DNA of 64,000 nucleotides from Alphaproteobacteria bacterium (GTDB lineage: Bacteria > Pseudomonadota > Alphaproteobacteria > Paracaedibacterales > CAITNM01). Below the pieces are notes generated by a model. It ran no database searches and was not told where the DNA came from. It saw only the letters and a list, made by a program, of their open reading frames with translations. Made by a program: the position numbers and the translations under genes. Below, in pieces: positions 1-8,030 of the stretch; within the stretch, counting starts at the first letter, position 1; each line of letters starts with the position of its first letter. The DNA is taken from the NCBI GenBank assembly GCA_021298215.1, contig JAJTEE010000009.1:1-64000 (forward strand), in the 5' to 3' direction.

Positions 1-30
1 GTCGTAACGGGCGGACTCCGGTCGTAACGG
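1..30. repeat. Short direct repeat at the left edge
   Basis: The ten bases gtcgtaacgg occur at 1-10 and again at 21-30, separated by ten GC-rich bases. The repeat may continue to the left of the window. This stretch is richer in G+C than the genes that follow. I cannot tell whether it is an intergenic repeat family, a tandem array or part of a structured RNA. Confidence 0.45.
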
Positions 31-136
31 AGATAGAGGCCATACGGCATCAACCTAATACGGCACCCCTAAAACGAGTCACATAAAACACAATGAAACG
101 AAAACAAGAGAAACTAAGCCGAACAAAGCGAAACCC

Positions 137-168
137 CGACGAAAGCGTCGCCCCGTTGGAAAACGGGG
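137..168. other. Two adjacent perfect hairpins in non-coding DNA
   Basis: A 5-bp stem (137-141 with 146-150, loop aaag) is followed directly by a 7-bp stem ccccgtt/aacgggg (151-157 with 162-168, loop ggaa). They lie downstream of the minus-strand gene that ends at 242. On that strand the second stem is followed by a T-rich but interrupted stretch, so a terminator for the CpoB-like gene is possible. The GC-rich stems stand out in an AT-rich genome, so a structured RNA or palindromic intergenic repeat is an alternative. The rest of 1-241 holds no credible ORF. Confidence 0.45.
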
Positions 169-241
169 TCCCGTGTATAATATCGATAATATAGAGCTGG
201 AGCTACGCTCTTCAGGGAGACGTAGAAGTTGTCGCCCCTAA

Positions 242-1105
242 CTAACCAACCCTTGCTTCTTTTGTTGGTAAGGCAGGCTTTGCTGCGGTAGCTGCGGCTG
301 GTTGTTGCTTAGCTACTGCAATGGCCTTTTGTTGCTCTGGCGTCAACGGAATACCTTGAAGATTTTTCATGATTTGATTGGCTGCTTCGGTATTATTTTT
401 TGTTTTTGCCAAACGCATTTGTATGATTTGACAGTCCACTTGATGCACGTCATCAAGTTTTTTCTTCAGTGCGGCATCACAAACAACAGAAGCATTTTCA
501 ATGTCACCTTGCTTTTCAAGACAATAGGCTAAATGTACCAATACTTTTCCTACCATGGGATCATTTGGGTAAGTCTTTATAATGCGTCCAAACCCAGCTG
601 CCGCTTCTTTATAAGATCCTTGTTCATATAGCTTTAAAGCAACTTCGTATTGAGCTACAGCTTCTGATTTTTGTTCAGGAAGAGTAGGTGCATTAGCTTC
701 AGCTAATTTTGTTGCGTCTAATTCAGCAGCAGTAGGTTTATGTTGGGTGTCATAAGGATTGCTAGATTTTATACCATTTTTTGCTAATTCTTCTTGCACA
801 ACACGACGAATTTTACCTTCTAAATCATCTGTAGCTACTGTAGGGGCTATTGTACTTGGATTTTCTGCTGCATTGGGAGAAAGCTTTTGAGCCAACAGCT
901 TATTTTGTTTCTCAATAATGCTATCTACATGAGCTTGCAATGCTTCAATCGCTTCTTTTTTTTCGCCAGAAGCTTGCATTGCATCTAATTGCTTTTGCAG
1001 CGCATCAATCACAACCTCATTTTGACGAATAGCTTCTTCAACATTTGCACAAAATGCACTAAAGCTTATACCGGTTAAAATGATTAATGCTTTTAAAATA
1101 TTCAT
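242..1105 (-). CDS. CpoB/YbgF-like periplasmic coiled-coil and TPR protein
   Basis: The 287-aa product starts with a signal peptide (hydrophobic stretch about residues 5-18, then small residues and an FCA-N type cleavage site). A Gln/Lys/Glu-rich coiled coil fills about 22-75, a linker follows, and TPR-like helices begin near residue 150 (a segment around YEQGSYKEAAAGF, then one around LAYCLEKQGDIENA). Coiled coil followed by TPRs is the layout of CpoB (YbgF), the periplasmic protein that coordinates the Tol-Pal machinery with peptidoglycan synthesis during constriction. An AGAGGA ribosome site precedes the ATG. No tolQRAB or pal gene lies in the window, so the link to Tol-Pal rests on architecture alone. 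It is divergent from rpmE. The Ala/Gln/Lys-rich C-terminus is low complexity. A generic exported TPR protein is the alternative. Confidence 0.62.
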   Translation of the reverse strand: MNILKALIILTGISFSAFCANVEEAIRQNEVVIDALQKQLDAMQASGEKKEAIEALQAHVDSIIEKQNKLLAQKLSPNAAENPSTIAPTVATDDLEGKIRRVVQEELAKNGIKSSNPYDTQHKPTAAELDATKLAEANAPTLPEQKSEAVAQYEVALKLYEQGSYKEAAAGFGRIIKTYPNDPMVGKVLVHLAYCLEKQGDIENASVVCDAALKKKLDDVHQVDCQIIQMRLAKTKNNTEAANQIMKNLQGIPLTPEQQKAIAVAKQQPAAATAAKPALPTKEARVG

Positions 1106-1136
1106 AATAAAATCCTCTAATTCATGCAGAAAAACA

Positions 1137-1164
1137 TTGCATTATTTTTTGTATTCAGTATAGA
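1137..1164 (+). promoter_or_regulatory. Candidate sigma70 promoter for rpmE-uvrD
   Basis: TTGCAT at 1137-1142 and TATAGA at 1159-1164 are separated by 16 bases and lie about 40 bases before the rpmE start, in the divergent gap with the CpoB-like gene. It is the best match to a housekeeping promoter in this gap; AT-richness makes chance matches likely. Confidence 0.4.
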
Positions 1165-1201
1165 TATATATATTCTTTTTCGCGAAGGGAAGACATTTTA
1201 T

Positions 1202-1426
1202 ATGAAAAAAGACATACATCCTGATTATCATGCTATTACAGTCAAAATGACTGATGGAACGACCTTTGAAACCAGAAGTACTTGGGGCAAAGAAGGCGAT
1301 ACGCTACAGCTAGATATTGATCCTAAATCTCACCCAGCATGGACTGGTGGAGGTCAGAAACTTATCGATTCTGGTGGTCAATTGAGCAAGTTCAGCAAAC
1401 GTTTCCAAAATTTTGGTTTGAATTGA
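1202..1426 (+). CDS. rpmE: 50S ribosomal protein L31 (zinc-independent form)
   Basis: The 74-aa product has the L31 sequence pattern: start [10 protein letters not shown], a central [14 protein letters not shown] region, then HPAWTGG and a basic end with [10 protein letters not shown]31 sits at the subunit interface in the central protuberance of the ribosome. The CxxC zinc pairs of the C+ form are absent, as in many alphaproteobacterial L31 proteins. The start at 1202 is chosen because homology begins there and a GAAGGGAAG ribosome site sits just upstream; the frame is open 26 codons further without resemblance to L31. It ends 6 bases before uvrD and is probably cotranscribed with it. Confidence 0.93.
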   Translation: MKKDIHPDYHAITVKMTDGTTFETRSTWGKEGDTLQLDIDPKSHPAWTGGGQKLIDSGGQLSKFSKRFQNFGLN

Positions 1427-1432
1427 GGATAA

Positions 1433-3586
1433 GTGGTGCGTGCTGAGGCTACATCAAGCGTTGCTTCAGCGCCTTCTTATCTTGATGCGCTAAATTCTAA
1501 ACAACAAGAAGCTGTTTTACATACTGAAGGCCCTTTGCTCATTTTAGCAGGTGCCGGAACCGGAAAAACTCGCGTCTTAACGACACGGCTTGCTTATATT
1601 CTTGATCAACAATTGTGCGATTACCAAAGCATTTTGGCAGTTACATTTACGAACAAAGCTGCTAATGAAATGCGTGAACGTATTCAATCTCTTCTTGGCC
1701 AGAGTGTTGATGGCATGTGGCTTGGCACCTTTCACTCCCTTTCGATGCGTATACTTAGAAAACATGCAGAAGCATTAGGGTATACAACAAATTTCACCGT
1801 GATCGATGCGGATGATCAGCTGCGCCTCATCAAACAATTGTTAAAGGCTGAAAATATTGATGACAAGCAAATTCCAGCCAAGATGATTGCAGCGGTTATT
1901 AATCGCTGGAAAGACAAAGCTAAAACACCAGATCGGGCAGGCAGTTCCCAAGATCTGAATGTTCAATTGTATCGGCAATATCAAGAGCGATTGAAAATTT
2001 TAAACGCAATGGATTTTGGTGATTTAATTTTAAATTGTCTTGTTCTATTCCAGCAAAATCCAGCGATTCTAGCTCAGTATCAACAACAGTTCCGCTATTT
2101 AATGGTTGATGAGTACCAAGATACAAATGCGTCGCAATATTTATGGCTACGATTACTTGGGGATGGTTATGGCAACCTGTGCTGTGTTGGTGATGATGAT
2201 CAATCTATTTACGGGTGGCGTGGCGCAGAAGTGGCAAACATTTTAAAATTTGAATCCGACTATCCAAATGCAACGGTAGTAAGGCTTGAGCAAAATTACC
2301 GTTCAACCAATCATATTCTTGGCGCAGCGTCTGGTCTTATTGCTAATAATCGTGATCGCTTAGGAAAAGAGCTTTGGACACAAAAAGAAGGCGGTGACAC
2401 TGTTCTTGTGAAGGGCACGTGGGATAGCGAAAGTGAAGCACGTTTTGTTATTGATGAAGTTGAGCAATATCAGCGATGCGGTCATCACCTAAATTCTATG
2501 GCGATACTGGTACGTGCGAGCTATCAAACACGTGATTTCGAAGAGCGTTGCTTAAAAACAGGAATACCTTATCGAGTTATAGGTGGTCTACGTTTTTATG
2601 AGAGGCAAGAAATTAAGGATGCTCTCGCATACCTTAGAATTTTGGTTCAGCCTAATGATGGGTTAGCTTTCGAGCGCATCATCAATGTACCTAAAAGAGG
2701 CATTGGGCCAACAGCGCTCCAAAATATGCATCTTATTGCGAGAGATAAAGAAATATCTCTACCACAAGCTGCTCTAATGTATGCGATGGATGAGGGTAAA
2801 GGCTCAGGAAAGGCAAATTTGCGCCAATTCTTTGAGGATATGCAACGTTGGCGACATATGCTTGAAACGCAGGACCATGTAGAAGTTGTAAAAACGTTGT
2901 TAGATGAATCAGGTTATACAACGATGTGGCAAGAAGATACATCCCCCGATGCCCCAGGAAGGCTAGAAAACCTAAAGGAATTTGTAAATGCTATTGAAGA
3001 GTTCGAATATCTTCCTGGCTTTTTAGATCACGTTAGTTTGGTTACAGATAACAACAAACAATCAACAGATGATTGCTTAAGTCTTATGACTCTACATGGG
3101 GCTAAAGGATTAGAATTTGATTTTGTCTTCTTGCCAGGATGGGAAGAAAATCTCTTTCCTCATCCTCGTTCTCTTAAAGAAAGCGGTCAATCAGGTTTAG
3201 AAGAGGAGCGTCGCCTTGGATATGTTGGTATTAGTCGTGCTAAACAAAAAGCAACCATTTCTTACGCATTAAGACGCCGTATGCCAAACCAAGGTTGGCA
3301 AGTTGGCATGCCTTCAAGGTTTTTAGGTGAATTACCTGCAAAGCATGTACAGCACGTGCAAGCAAATGGCAGTGAATCGAACTATTCTACGTATGGAAGT
3401 TTTCGCTCAAGGCCAGCTAGTTTTTCAGAATACCAATCTCAACATTTTGAAATAGGCGATAGAGTCTTTCATCAAAAGTTCGGTTATGGCGAAGTCATTG
3501 ACACAGAAGGCGAACAAGCGGCTGTTGAGTTTGATCTTGCCGAAGCAAAACGTATACACATTAGCTATCTTACAAAGCAATCTTAA
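1433..3586 (+). CDS. uvrD: DNA helicase II, UvrD/PcrA/Rep superfamily 1
   Basis: The 717-aa product is a complete superfamily 1A helicase, acting 3'-5' in nucleotide excision and mismatch repair and in clearing stalled forks. Motifs appear in order: Q motif near residues 20-26 (LNSKQQEAV), Walker A AGAGTGKT about 39-46, the GTFHS region, Walker B VDEYQDTN about 225-232, DDDQSIYGWRGA, motif IV QNYRST, motif V TLHGAKGLEF, and motif VI with GYVGISRAK. The C-terminus carries the family's tail GDRVFHQKFGYGEV, typical of UvrD/PcrA. Start is GTG at 1433 with GAGGA upstream; the next codon is also GTG. It follows rpmE by 6 bases and abuts the first DUF6492-like gene with no gap. uvrC lies 8 kb downstream on the other strand. 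Confidence 0.93.
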   Translation: MVRAEATSSVASAPSYLDALNSKQQEAVLHTEGPLLILAGAGTGKTRVLTTRLAYILDQQLCDYQSILAVTFTNKAANEMRERIQSLLGQSVDGMWLGTFHSLSMRILRKHAEALGYTTNFTVIDADDQLRLIKQLLKAENIDDKQIPAKMIAAVINRWKDKAKTPDRAGSSQDLNVQLYRQYQERLKILNAMDFGDLILNCLVLFQQNPAILAQYQQQFRYLMVDEYQDTNASQYLWLRLLGDGYGNLCCVGDDDQSIYGWRGAEVANILKFESDYPNATVVRLEQNYRSTNHILGAASGLIANNRDRLGKELWTQKEGGDTVLVKGTWDSESEARFVIDEVEQYQRCGHHLNSMAILVRASYQTRDFEERCLKTGIPYRVIGGLRFYERQEIKDALAYLRILVQPNDGLAFERIINVPKRGIGPTALQNMHLIARDKEISLPQAALMYAMDEGKGSGKANLRQFFEDMQRWRHMLETQDHVEVVKTLLDESGYTTMWQEDTSPDAPGRLENLKEFVNAIEEFEYLPGFLDHVSLVTDNNKQSTDDCLSLMTLHGAKGLEFDFVFLPGWEENLFPHPRSLKESGQSGLEEERRLGYVGISRAKQKATISYALRRRMPNQGWQVGMPSRFLGELPAKHVQHVQANGSESNYSTYGSFRSRPASFSEYQSQHFEIGDRVFHQKFGYGEVIDTEGEQAAVEFDLAEAKRIHISYLTKQS

Positions 3587-4531
3587 ATGAAACATTTTTG
3601 GTGGAGCCTTTTTGTTGCTTTAATTAGTTTTATCATTTTTATTTGTTATGCTTGCCACCCAACTTTACTTCCTGAACAAGATTCAAAATATCAACAATTC
3701 TTACGTTACATTCATTACGTTTATTTAAAAATAAAGCCTGATCCCTTTTGTAATTTGGATATTCCAATAAGCCAAGTTCCAATTGATTTAATTATTCCTG
3801 TTATCGAAAAAGATATCGACACCTTGCTGCTTACAATAGAGTCAGCTAGAAGCAACATCTTACAGCCAATCACAAATATTTATCTTATTGCGCCGGAATC
3901 AGAAAATTTGCGTAAAATTGCAGCAGAGAAAAATTGTAAATTTGTTTTGGAAGATACTGTTTTCCCCACCTTTTCAAATCATAAAAAACGCAAAGGGTGG
4001 ATCAAGCAACAATATCTAAAACTCAATGCGGACACTGTTGGTGAAAATGAGCATTTCCTTATTATGGATGCTGATACAATTTTAATTAGACCTCAAATTT
4101 TTGTAACCAATGATAAAAAAGAGATTTTGAATATTTTGCATGACTACTGGTTTTGCCGAAAGCAAATGGTAAAAATGGCATTAGGTTTTAAGAAGTTTCA
4201 TAATGTTGATTTTACGAGTCATCATATGCTTATGAGTAAGACAAAATTGAAAGCACTGAAAAAGCATCTGCAAGAGCTGCATGGAAAATCTTGGCAAGAT
4301 GCTTTGGATTCTCTTGACCTTCCAAAAAACGATAGTTTCTCAGAATACGAATTATACGGAAATTTTGTTGCACAACAATTTCCGCAAGAAGTAGAACTTG
4401 TATTAGGTAACAACACTATTTTTCCGCGAAATGGGTTGGCTAATATTGGTTATGCAAGAGAATATCTAAGCTGCAAATATAAAAGCATGACGATGCATAG
4501 CTTTTTAACAATTGAAGGAATGACAGGGTAG
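3587..4531 (+). CDS. Membrane-anchored DUF6492/glycosyltransferase-like protein A
   Basis: The 314-aa product has an N-terminal hydrophobic segment (about residues 4-24) likely to be a signal anchor, followed by a soluble domain. The fold resembles nucleotide-sugar transferases: a strand-rich start (DLIIPVIEKDID) and a DADTIL motif near residue 160 that may bind metal and a nucleotide sugar, as DxD motifs do in GT-A enzymes. Further conserved blocks shared with its neighbour are DFTSHHM, ELHGK.WQDAL and FSEYE.Y. I place it tentatively near DUF6492-type proteins; no substrate can be named. It starts on the base after the uvrD stop, ends 3 bases before paralogue B, and is two genes upstream of mraY, so an envelope or surface-glycan role is plausible but inferred. 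Confidence 0.6.
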   Translation: MKHFWWSLFVALISFIIFICYACHPTLLPEQDSKYQQFLRYIHYVYLKIKPDPFCNLDIPISQVPIDLIIPVIEKDIDTLLLTIESARSNILQPITNIYLIAPESENLRKIAAEKNCKFVLEDTVFPTFSNHKKRKGWIKQQYLKLNADTVGENEHFLIMDADTILIRPQIFVTNDKKEILNILHDYWFCRKQMVKMALGFKKFHNVDFTSHHMLMSKTKLKALKKHLQELHGKSWQDALDSLDLPKNDSFSEYELYGNFVAQQFPQEVELVLGNNTIFPRNGLANIGYAREYLSCKYKSMTMHSFLTIEGMTG

Positions 4532-4534
4532 TTT

Positions 4535-5470
4535 ATGAGACGTTTTTTAGCTGTTTTATCGTTGTGCATTTCGTTAGTTATTTTGGGTTTTTGGAGGATC
4601 ACATCACCAGAAATATTGCCTTCTAAAGATACCAAATGGCATACATACAAGCGCAAACTTTTCATGAAATTTCTGTCGTTTAAAAGGGATAAATATTCAA
4701 ATAATCATGTTCCTTTGTGCAGCGAAAAAATTGATCTTGTGTTTTTATGTGCCGAAAAAGATCTGCCAGCGATTCGCTCGGCAATTGATGCTGCCAAGGG
4801 CTTGGTTATGCACCCCATCAACAAGATTTATTTGATTTGTCCTGAGTCTGAAAAATTAAGAAAAGTCGCTCAAGAAAAAGATTGTGAATTTATTGAAGAA
4901 TCAAAAGTGGTTCCACATCTTGCAAAAGGTAATATTTTACCGGAACATTTGAAGCAACAATTTATCAAATTAAATGCTGATATTGTAACAACTACCGACT
5001 ATTTTTTAATAATCGATGCCGATACAATTTTGTTGCAAACACAGATATTTTTACGGGAAGGCAAAGCTATTTTTAACGCAACAAATGGTTATGTTTTAGA
5101 GCGTAAACGCATGGTCGAGTCAGTCTTGAAATTGGGTAAATACTACAACCTAGATTTTACAAGCCACCACATGTTTTTTGAAAAAGCAAAACTAAAGGCT
5201 ATGAAGAAAAGATTAGAAGAATTACATGGTAAGCCATGGCAGGATGCTTTAAATAATCCAGAAATACCAGTGCCTTATTTTTCAGAATACGAGATGTATG
5301 CAAACTTTGTCTTGACGTTTTTCCCAGACGAAGCGACTATCGTAAATGGAAGGAATTCATGGATGCCGGCTGATCGAATTTCAGGAATTGAATGGCAGCG
5401 GGGATTCTTATCCAGTCGCTACAAAAGCGTATCGTTTCACCATTTTATGACAACGGATCACTACAGTTAA
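4535..5470 (+). CDS. Membrane-anchored DUF6492/glycosyltransferase-like protein B (tandem paralogue)
   Basis: This 311-aa protein is clearly homologous to the preceding gene along its whole length: N-terminal hydrophobic anchor (about 4-22), a [10 protein letters not shown] block, the DADTIL putative metal/nucleotide-sugar motif near residue 167, [18 protein letters not shown] and [11 protein letters not shown]. The two copies have diverged considerably, mostly in the N-terminal third, so the duplication is not recent. The identical HH pair and acidic residues in both argue that both remain under selection. It lies 3 bases after copy A and 1 base before mraY, implying one transcript. Function is unknown; a two-component glycan-modifying pair is a guess. 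Confidence 0.6.
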   Translation: MRRFLAVLSLCISLVILGFWRITSPEILPSKDTKWHTYKRKLFMKFLSFKRDKYSNNHVPLCSEKIDLVFLCAEKDLPAIRSAIDAAKGLVMHPINKIYLICPESEKLRKVAQEKDCEFIEESKVVPHLAKGNILPEHLKQQFIKLNADIVTTTDYFLIIDADTILLQTQIFLREGKAIFNATNGYVLERKRMVESVLKLGKYYNLDFTSHHMFFEKAKLKAMKKRLEELHGKPWQDALNNPEIPVPYFSEYEMYANFVLTFFPDEATIVNGRNSWMPADRISGIEWQRGFLSSRYKSVSFHHFMTTDHYS

Positions 5471-5471
5471 A

Positions 5472-6560
5472 ATGCTACAATTCCTTTATTTTTATATGTT
5501 ATCTGAGATAAAGGTTTTGAACCTTTTTCGCTATATTACTTTTCGTACAATGGGCGCAATTATTACAGCGCTAATCATTAGCTTTTGCTTAGGCAAACCC
5601 ATTATTGCTTGGTTGAAATCAAAGCAAAAAGAAGGACAGCCTATTCGTGATGATGGTCCTGCATCGCATCTCATTACCAAAAAAGGCACTCCAACGATGG
5701 GTGGTTGCTTAATTTTATTAGCAGTCTCTATAAGCACTTTATTGTGGGGAGATCTATCCAATCCATTTTTATGGATCATCTTACTTGTAACACTTGGCTT
5801 TGGGGCATTAGGAGCGATAGACGATTATAAAAAATTAACAAAAAATTCACATCGCGGAATTTCAGGCAAAACAAAACTCTTTTGGCAATCCATGCTTGCC
5901 ATTGCAGCAGCTTATGCTTCAACATGCTTCACTGATGCAAGTATTGCATCCGGTTTAACATTTCCCTTTTTCAAAGATGTTGTGATTAATCTTGGATGGT
6001 TTTTTTATCCTTGGGCAATTCTTGTGATAGTGGGCTCTTCAAATGCAGTGAATCTTACTGATGGTCTCGATGGTTTAGCAATAGTCCCGGTGATGATATG
6101 CGCGGTATGTTTTACAATCATCGCGTATCTCGTTGGAAATCACATTTTTGCGCATTACTTGCAATTGCATCATGTGGCTAATATCGGTGAAGTCTGTATC
6201 TTTCTTGGCAGTTTAATTGGGTCGGGGCTTGGCTTTTTATGGTTCAATGCGCCTCCTGCAAAAGTATTTATGGGAGATACAGGATCTCTTGCAGCTGGTG
6301 GGGCATTAGGAACTATTGCCCTAGTTACAAAGCATGAATTCGTTCTTTGCATTGTTGGCGGGTTATTTGTATTAGAAGCTGTTTCGGTTATTTTACAAGT
6401 TGGATATTATAAGATGACCAAGAAGAGGATTTTCTTAATGGCTCCTATTCATCATCATTTTGAAAAACTAGGCTGGGCTGAATCTACTGTTGTTGTTCGT
6501 TTCTGGATTATAGCTTCTATTCTTGCACTAGCGGGCCTTGCAACCTTGAAAATCCGCTGA
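5472..6560 (+). CDS. mraY: Phospho-N-acetylmuramoyl-pentapeptide transferase
   Basis: The 362-aa multi-spanning membrane protein makes lipid I by moving phospho-MurNAc-pentapeptide from UDP to undecaprenyl phosphate at the inner face of the cytoplasmic membrane. Family signatures are all present: RDDGPASH and [10 protein letters not shown] near the start, the GAIDDYKKL segment, [13 protein letters not shown] carrying catalytic aspartates, FMGDTGSLA, and the [13 protein letters not shown] histidine motif. Length matches the family. The ATG at 5472 gives the usual N-terminus. It is separated from the rest of the division/wall cluster (rsmH-ftsL-ftsI-murE begins 5.2 kb away, past an AAA+ gene and uvrC), and murF, murD, ftsW and murG are not in the window. 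Its stop overlaps the znuC start by one base. Confidence 0.96.
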   Translation: MLQFLYFYMLSEIKVLNLFRYITFRTMGAIITALIISFCLGKPIIAWLKSKQKEGQPIRDDGPASHLITKKGTPTMGGCLILLAVSISTLLWGDLSNPFLWIILLVTLGFGALGAIDDYKKLTKNSHRGISGKTKLFWQSMLAIAAAYASTCFTDASIASGLTFPFFKDVVINLGWFFYPWAILVIVGSSNAVNLTDGLDGLAIVPVMICAVCFTIIAYLVGNHIFAHYLQLHHVANIGEVCIFLGSLIGSGLGFLWFNAPPAKVFMGDTGSLAAGGALGTIALVTKHEFVLCIVGGLFVLEAVSVILQVGYYKMTKKRIFLMAPIHHHFEKLGWAESTVVVRFWIIASILALAGLATLKIR

Positions 6561-7249
6561 TGTTTGTTTCATTAAGTTCCGTTGGTTATTCCATTAAAAG
6601 TGAATCTCAAACAAGAGTTTTACTGCATGAAATAAGCTTTGATATTTTTGCAAATAGCATCACCACAATTATTGGCCCAAATGGTGCAGGGAAAACCACT
6701 CTTGTGAAGTTACTTTTGGGGCTTATTCAGCCAACATCTGGAGCGATTAAAAAAAAGAAAAATCTAAAGTTAGGTTATGTACCGCAAAAACTTCACGCAA
6801 ATCGCTTTATGCCAATGACAGTGGAAACTTTTCTAAAGTTATGTGGAACTCCAAAAATAGACCCCCCTTTTAATGTGTCACATCTTATAGATAGGTCGAT
6901 TCACACATTATCTGGTGGTGAGTTGCAAAAAGTTCTATTCAACGCGGCTGTTTTAAAAAAGCCGGATGTGCTTATTCTTGATGAGCCTACCCAAGGTGTT
7001 GATGCTGATGGAGAAGCTATCTTTTATAATAAAATAGTTGAGCTTAAAAATACCTATAATATAGCTGTGATTTTGGTTTCTCATGATTTACATTTTGTCC
7101 TAGATCGTACAGATCACGTAATTTGCTTAAATCATCATGTATGTTGCCAAGGAACACCTGATAAAATTCGCAAAACCAAAGAGATGCAGCAATTATTCCC
7201 TGGTTTTGCAACCTATCAACATAACCACGATCACCATCATCATGATTGA
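6560..7249 (+). CDS. znuC: Zinc ABC transporter ATP-binding protein ZnuC
   Basis: The 229-aa ABC ATPase energises import of zinc (less likely manganese) with the next gene's permease. Visible motifs: Walker A GPNGAGKTT near residue 38, Q-loop around YVPQKL, signature LSGGELQ near 118, Walker B with D-loop VLILDEPTQGVD, and H-loop VSHD. The chain ends in HNHDHHHHD, a histidine-rich tail that fits metal handling. It starts inside the mraY stop (TGATG) and overlaps znuB by 8 bases, so translation is likely coupled. The periplasmic binding protein ZnuA is not in the window. No Zur-like operator is recognisable, and the gene appears to depend on the upstream wall-synthesis transcript. Confidence 0.87.
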   Translation: MFVSLSSVGYSIKSESQTRVLLHEISFDIFANSITTIIGPNGAGKTTLVKLLLGLIQPTSGAIKKKKNLKLGYVPQKLHANRFMPMTVETFLKLCGTPKIDPPFNVSHLIDRSIHTLSGGELQKVLFNAAVLKKPDVLILDEPTQGVDADGEAIFYNKIVELKNTYNIAVILVSHDLHFVLDRTDHVICLNHHVCCQGTPDKIRKTKEMQQLFPGFATYQHNHDHHHHD

Positions 7250-8015
7250 TTCATTTGCTTTTTTCATCATTATAGCTGGCCTTCTTGCAAGCTTAATTAC
7301 AGCACCTCTTGGATGCATAGGTTTATGGAATGGCCTCGCCTTTTTTGGCGATACCTTAGCACATGCTTCATTACTGGGGGTATGTTTTAGCGTATTGTTG
7401 CATGTTCCATATGCCTTTGGCGCGGTGCTTATATGTTTGGGCATTGCGTATTTTATTGGACATAGATCATCAAAACAAAATGATGTATCGCTCGCAGTTA
7501 TTTCATATAGCTGCCTTTCATTTAGCATACTAATTATATCGTTGTTTCCAAAGGCTAACCTTGATCCAAATGCGTTGCTTTTTGGAGATTTATTAAGCGC
7601 AAATACCTCAGATATCGTCTTGCTTGTTGTGGCGTTGCTTATTTTATGGAGTGCGGTAGCCAAGTATTGGTCAGCCATTCTAATGACAAGCTTCGATACT
7701 GATCTCGCGCAAGTACAAGGCCATCCATCAAAAAAGATTCGTCTTTTTCTATTTTTTGCCTATGCCATAACTATAGGAATTGTTATGAAAATGTTGGGTG
7801 CGCTATTTGCGCCAGCACTAGCAATTATCCCAGCCGCAGCTGCAAGATATCGTTCAAAAACACCTGTTGAAATGGTTGTCATCGCTACGCTGATTAGCTC
7901 TGTTTCATGTGTGATTGGTATTGGTGCAAGTTTCTACATTGATTTGCCAACGGGTCCTGCAATTATTTGTGCATCAGCAATACTACTGGCGCTTATAAAA
8001 ATAAGCGCCAGGTAA
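7242..8015 (+). CDS. znuB: Zinc ABC transporter permease ZnuB
   Basis: The 257-aa ABC-3 family permease has about eight hydrophobic segments. Early residues around APLGCIGLWNGLAFFGDTLAHA match the family's conserved region (the GD..AHA motif), and later the MKMLGALFAPALAIIPAAAA segment matches the conserved loop of ZnuB/MntB permeases. The start at 7242 (MIDSFAF) gives the usual length; an in-frame upstream ATG at 7137 would add 35 residues inside znuC with no family resemblance. It is the last gene of the plus-strand run and ends within a strong hairpin. Confidence 0.88.
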   Translation: MIDSFAFFIIIAGLLASLITAPLGCIGLWNGLAFFGDTLAHASLLGVCFSVLLHVPYAFGAVLICLGIAYFIGHRSSKQNDVSLAVISYSCLSFSILIISLFPKANLDPNALLFGDLLSANTSDIVLLVVALLILWSAVAKYWSAILMTSFDTDLAQVQGHPSKKIRLFLFFAYAITIGIVMKMLGALFAPALAIIPAAAARYRSKTPVEMVVIATLISSVSCVIGIGASFYIDLPTGPAIICASAILLALIKISAR

Positions 8016-8025
8016 AATTATTTTT
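7986..8025 (+). terminator. Possible terminator at the end of the rpmE-znuB run
   Basis: A perfect 11-bp stem ctggcgcttat/ataagcgccag (7986-7996 with 8001-8011, loop aaaa) spans the last codons of znuB. A TTTTT run follows at 8021-8025, but nine bases separate it from the stem, which is long for a classic intrinsic terminator. The strength of the stem and its position before a convergent gene support the call. Confidence 0.45.
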
Positions 8026-8030
8026 CTGTT

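Noticed and set aside
7193-7678. 161-codon minus-strand ORF opposite znuC/znuB
   Set aside because: It lies entirely across two well-recognised genes, has no family resemblance and reads as the antisense of transmembrane coding sequence.
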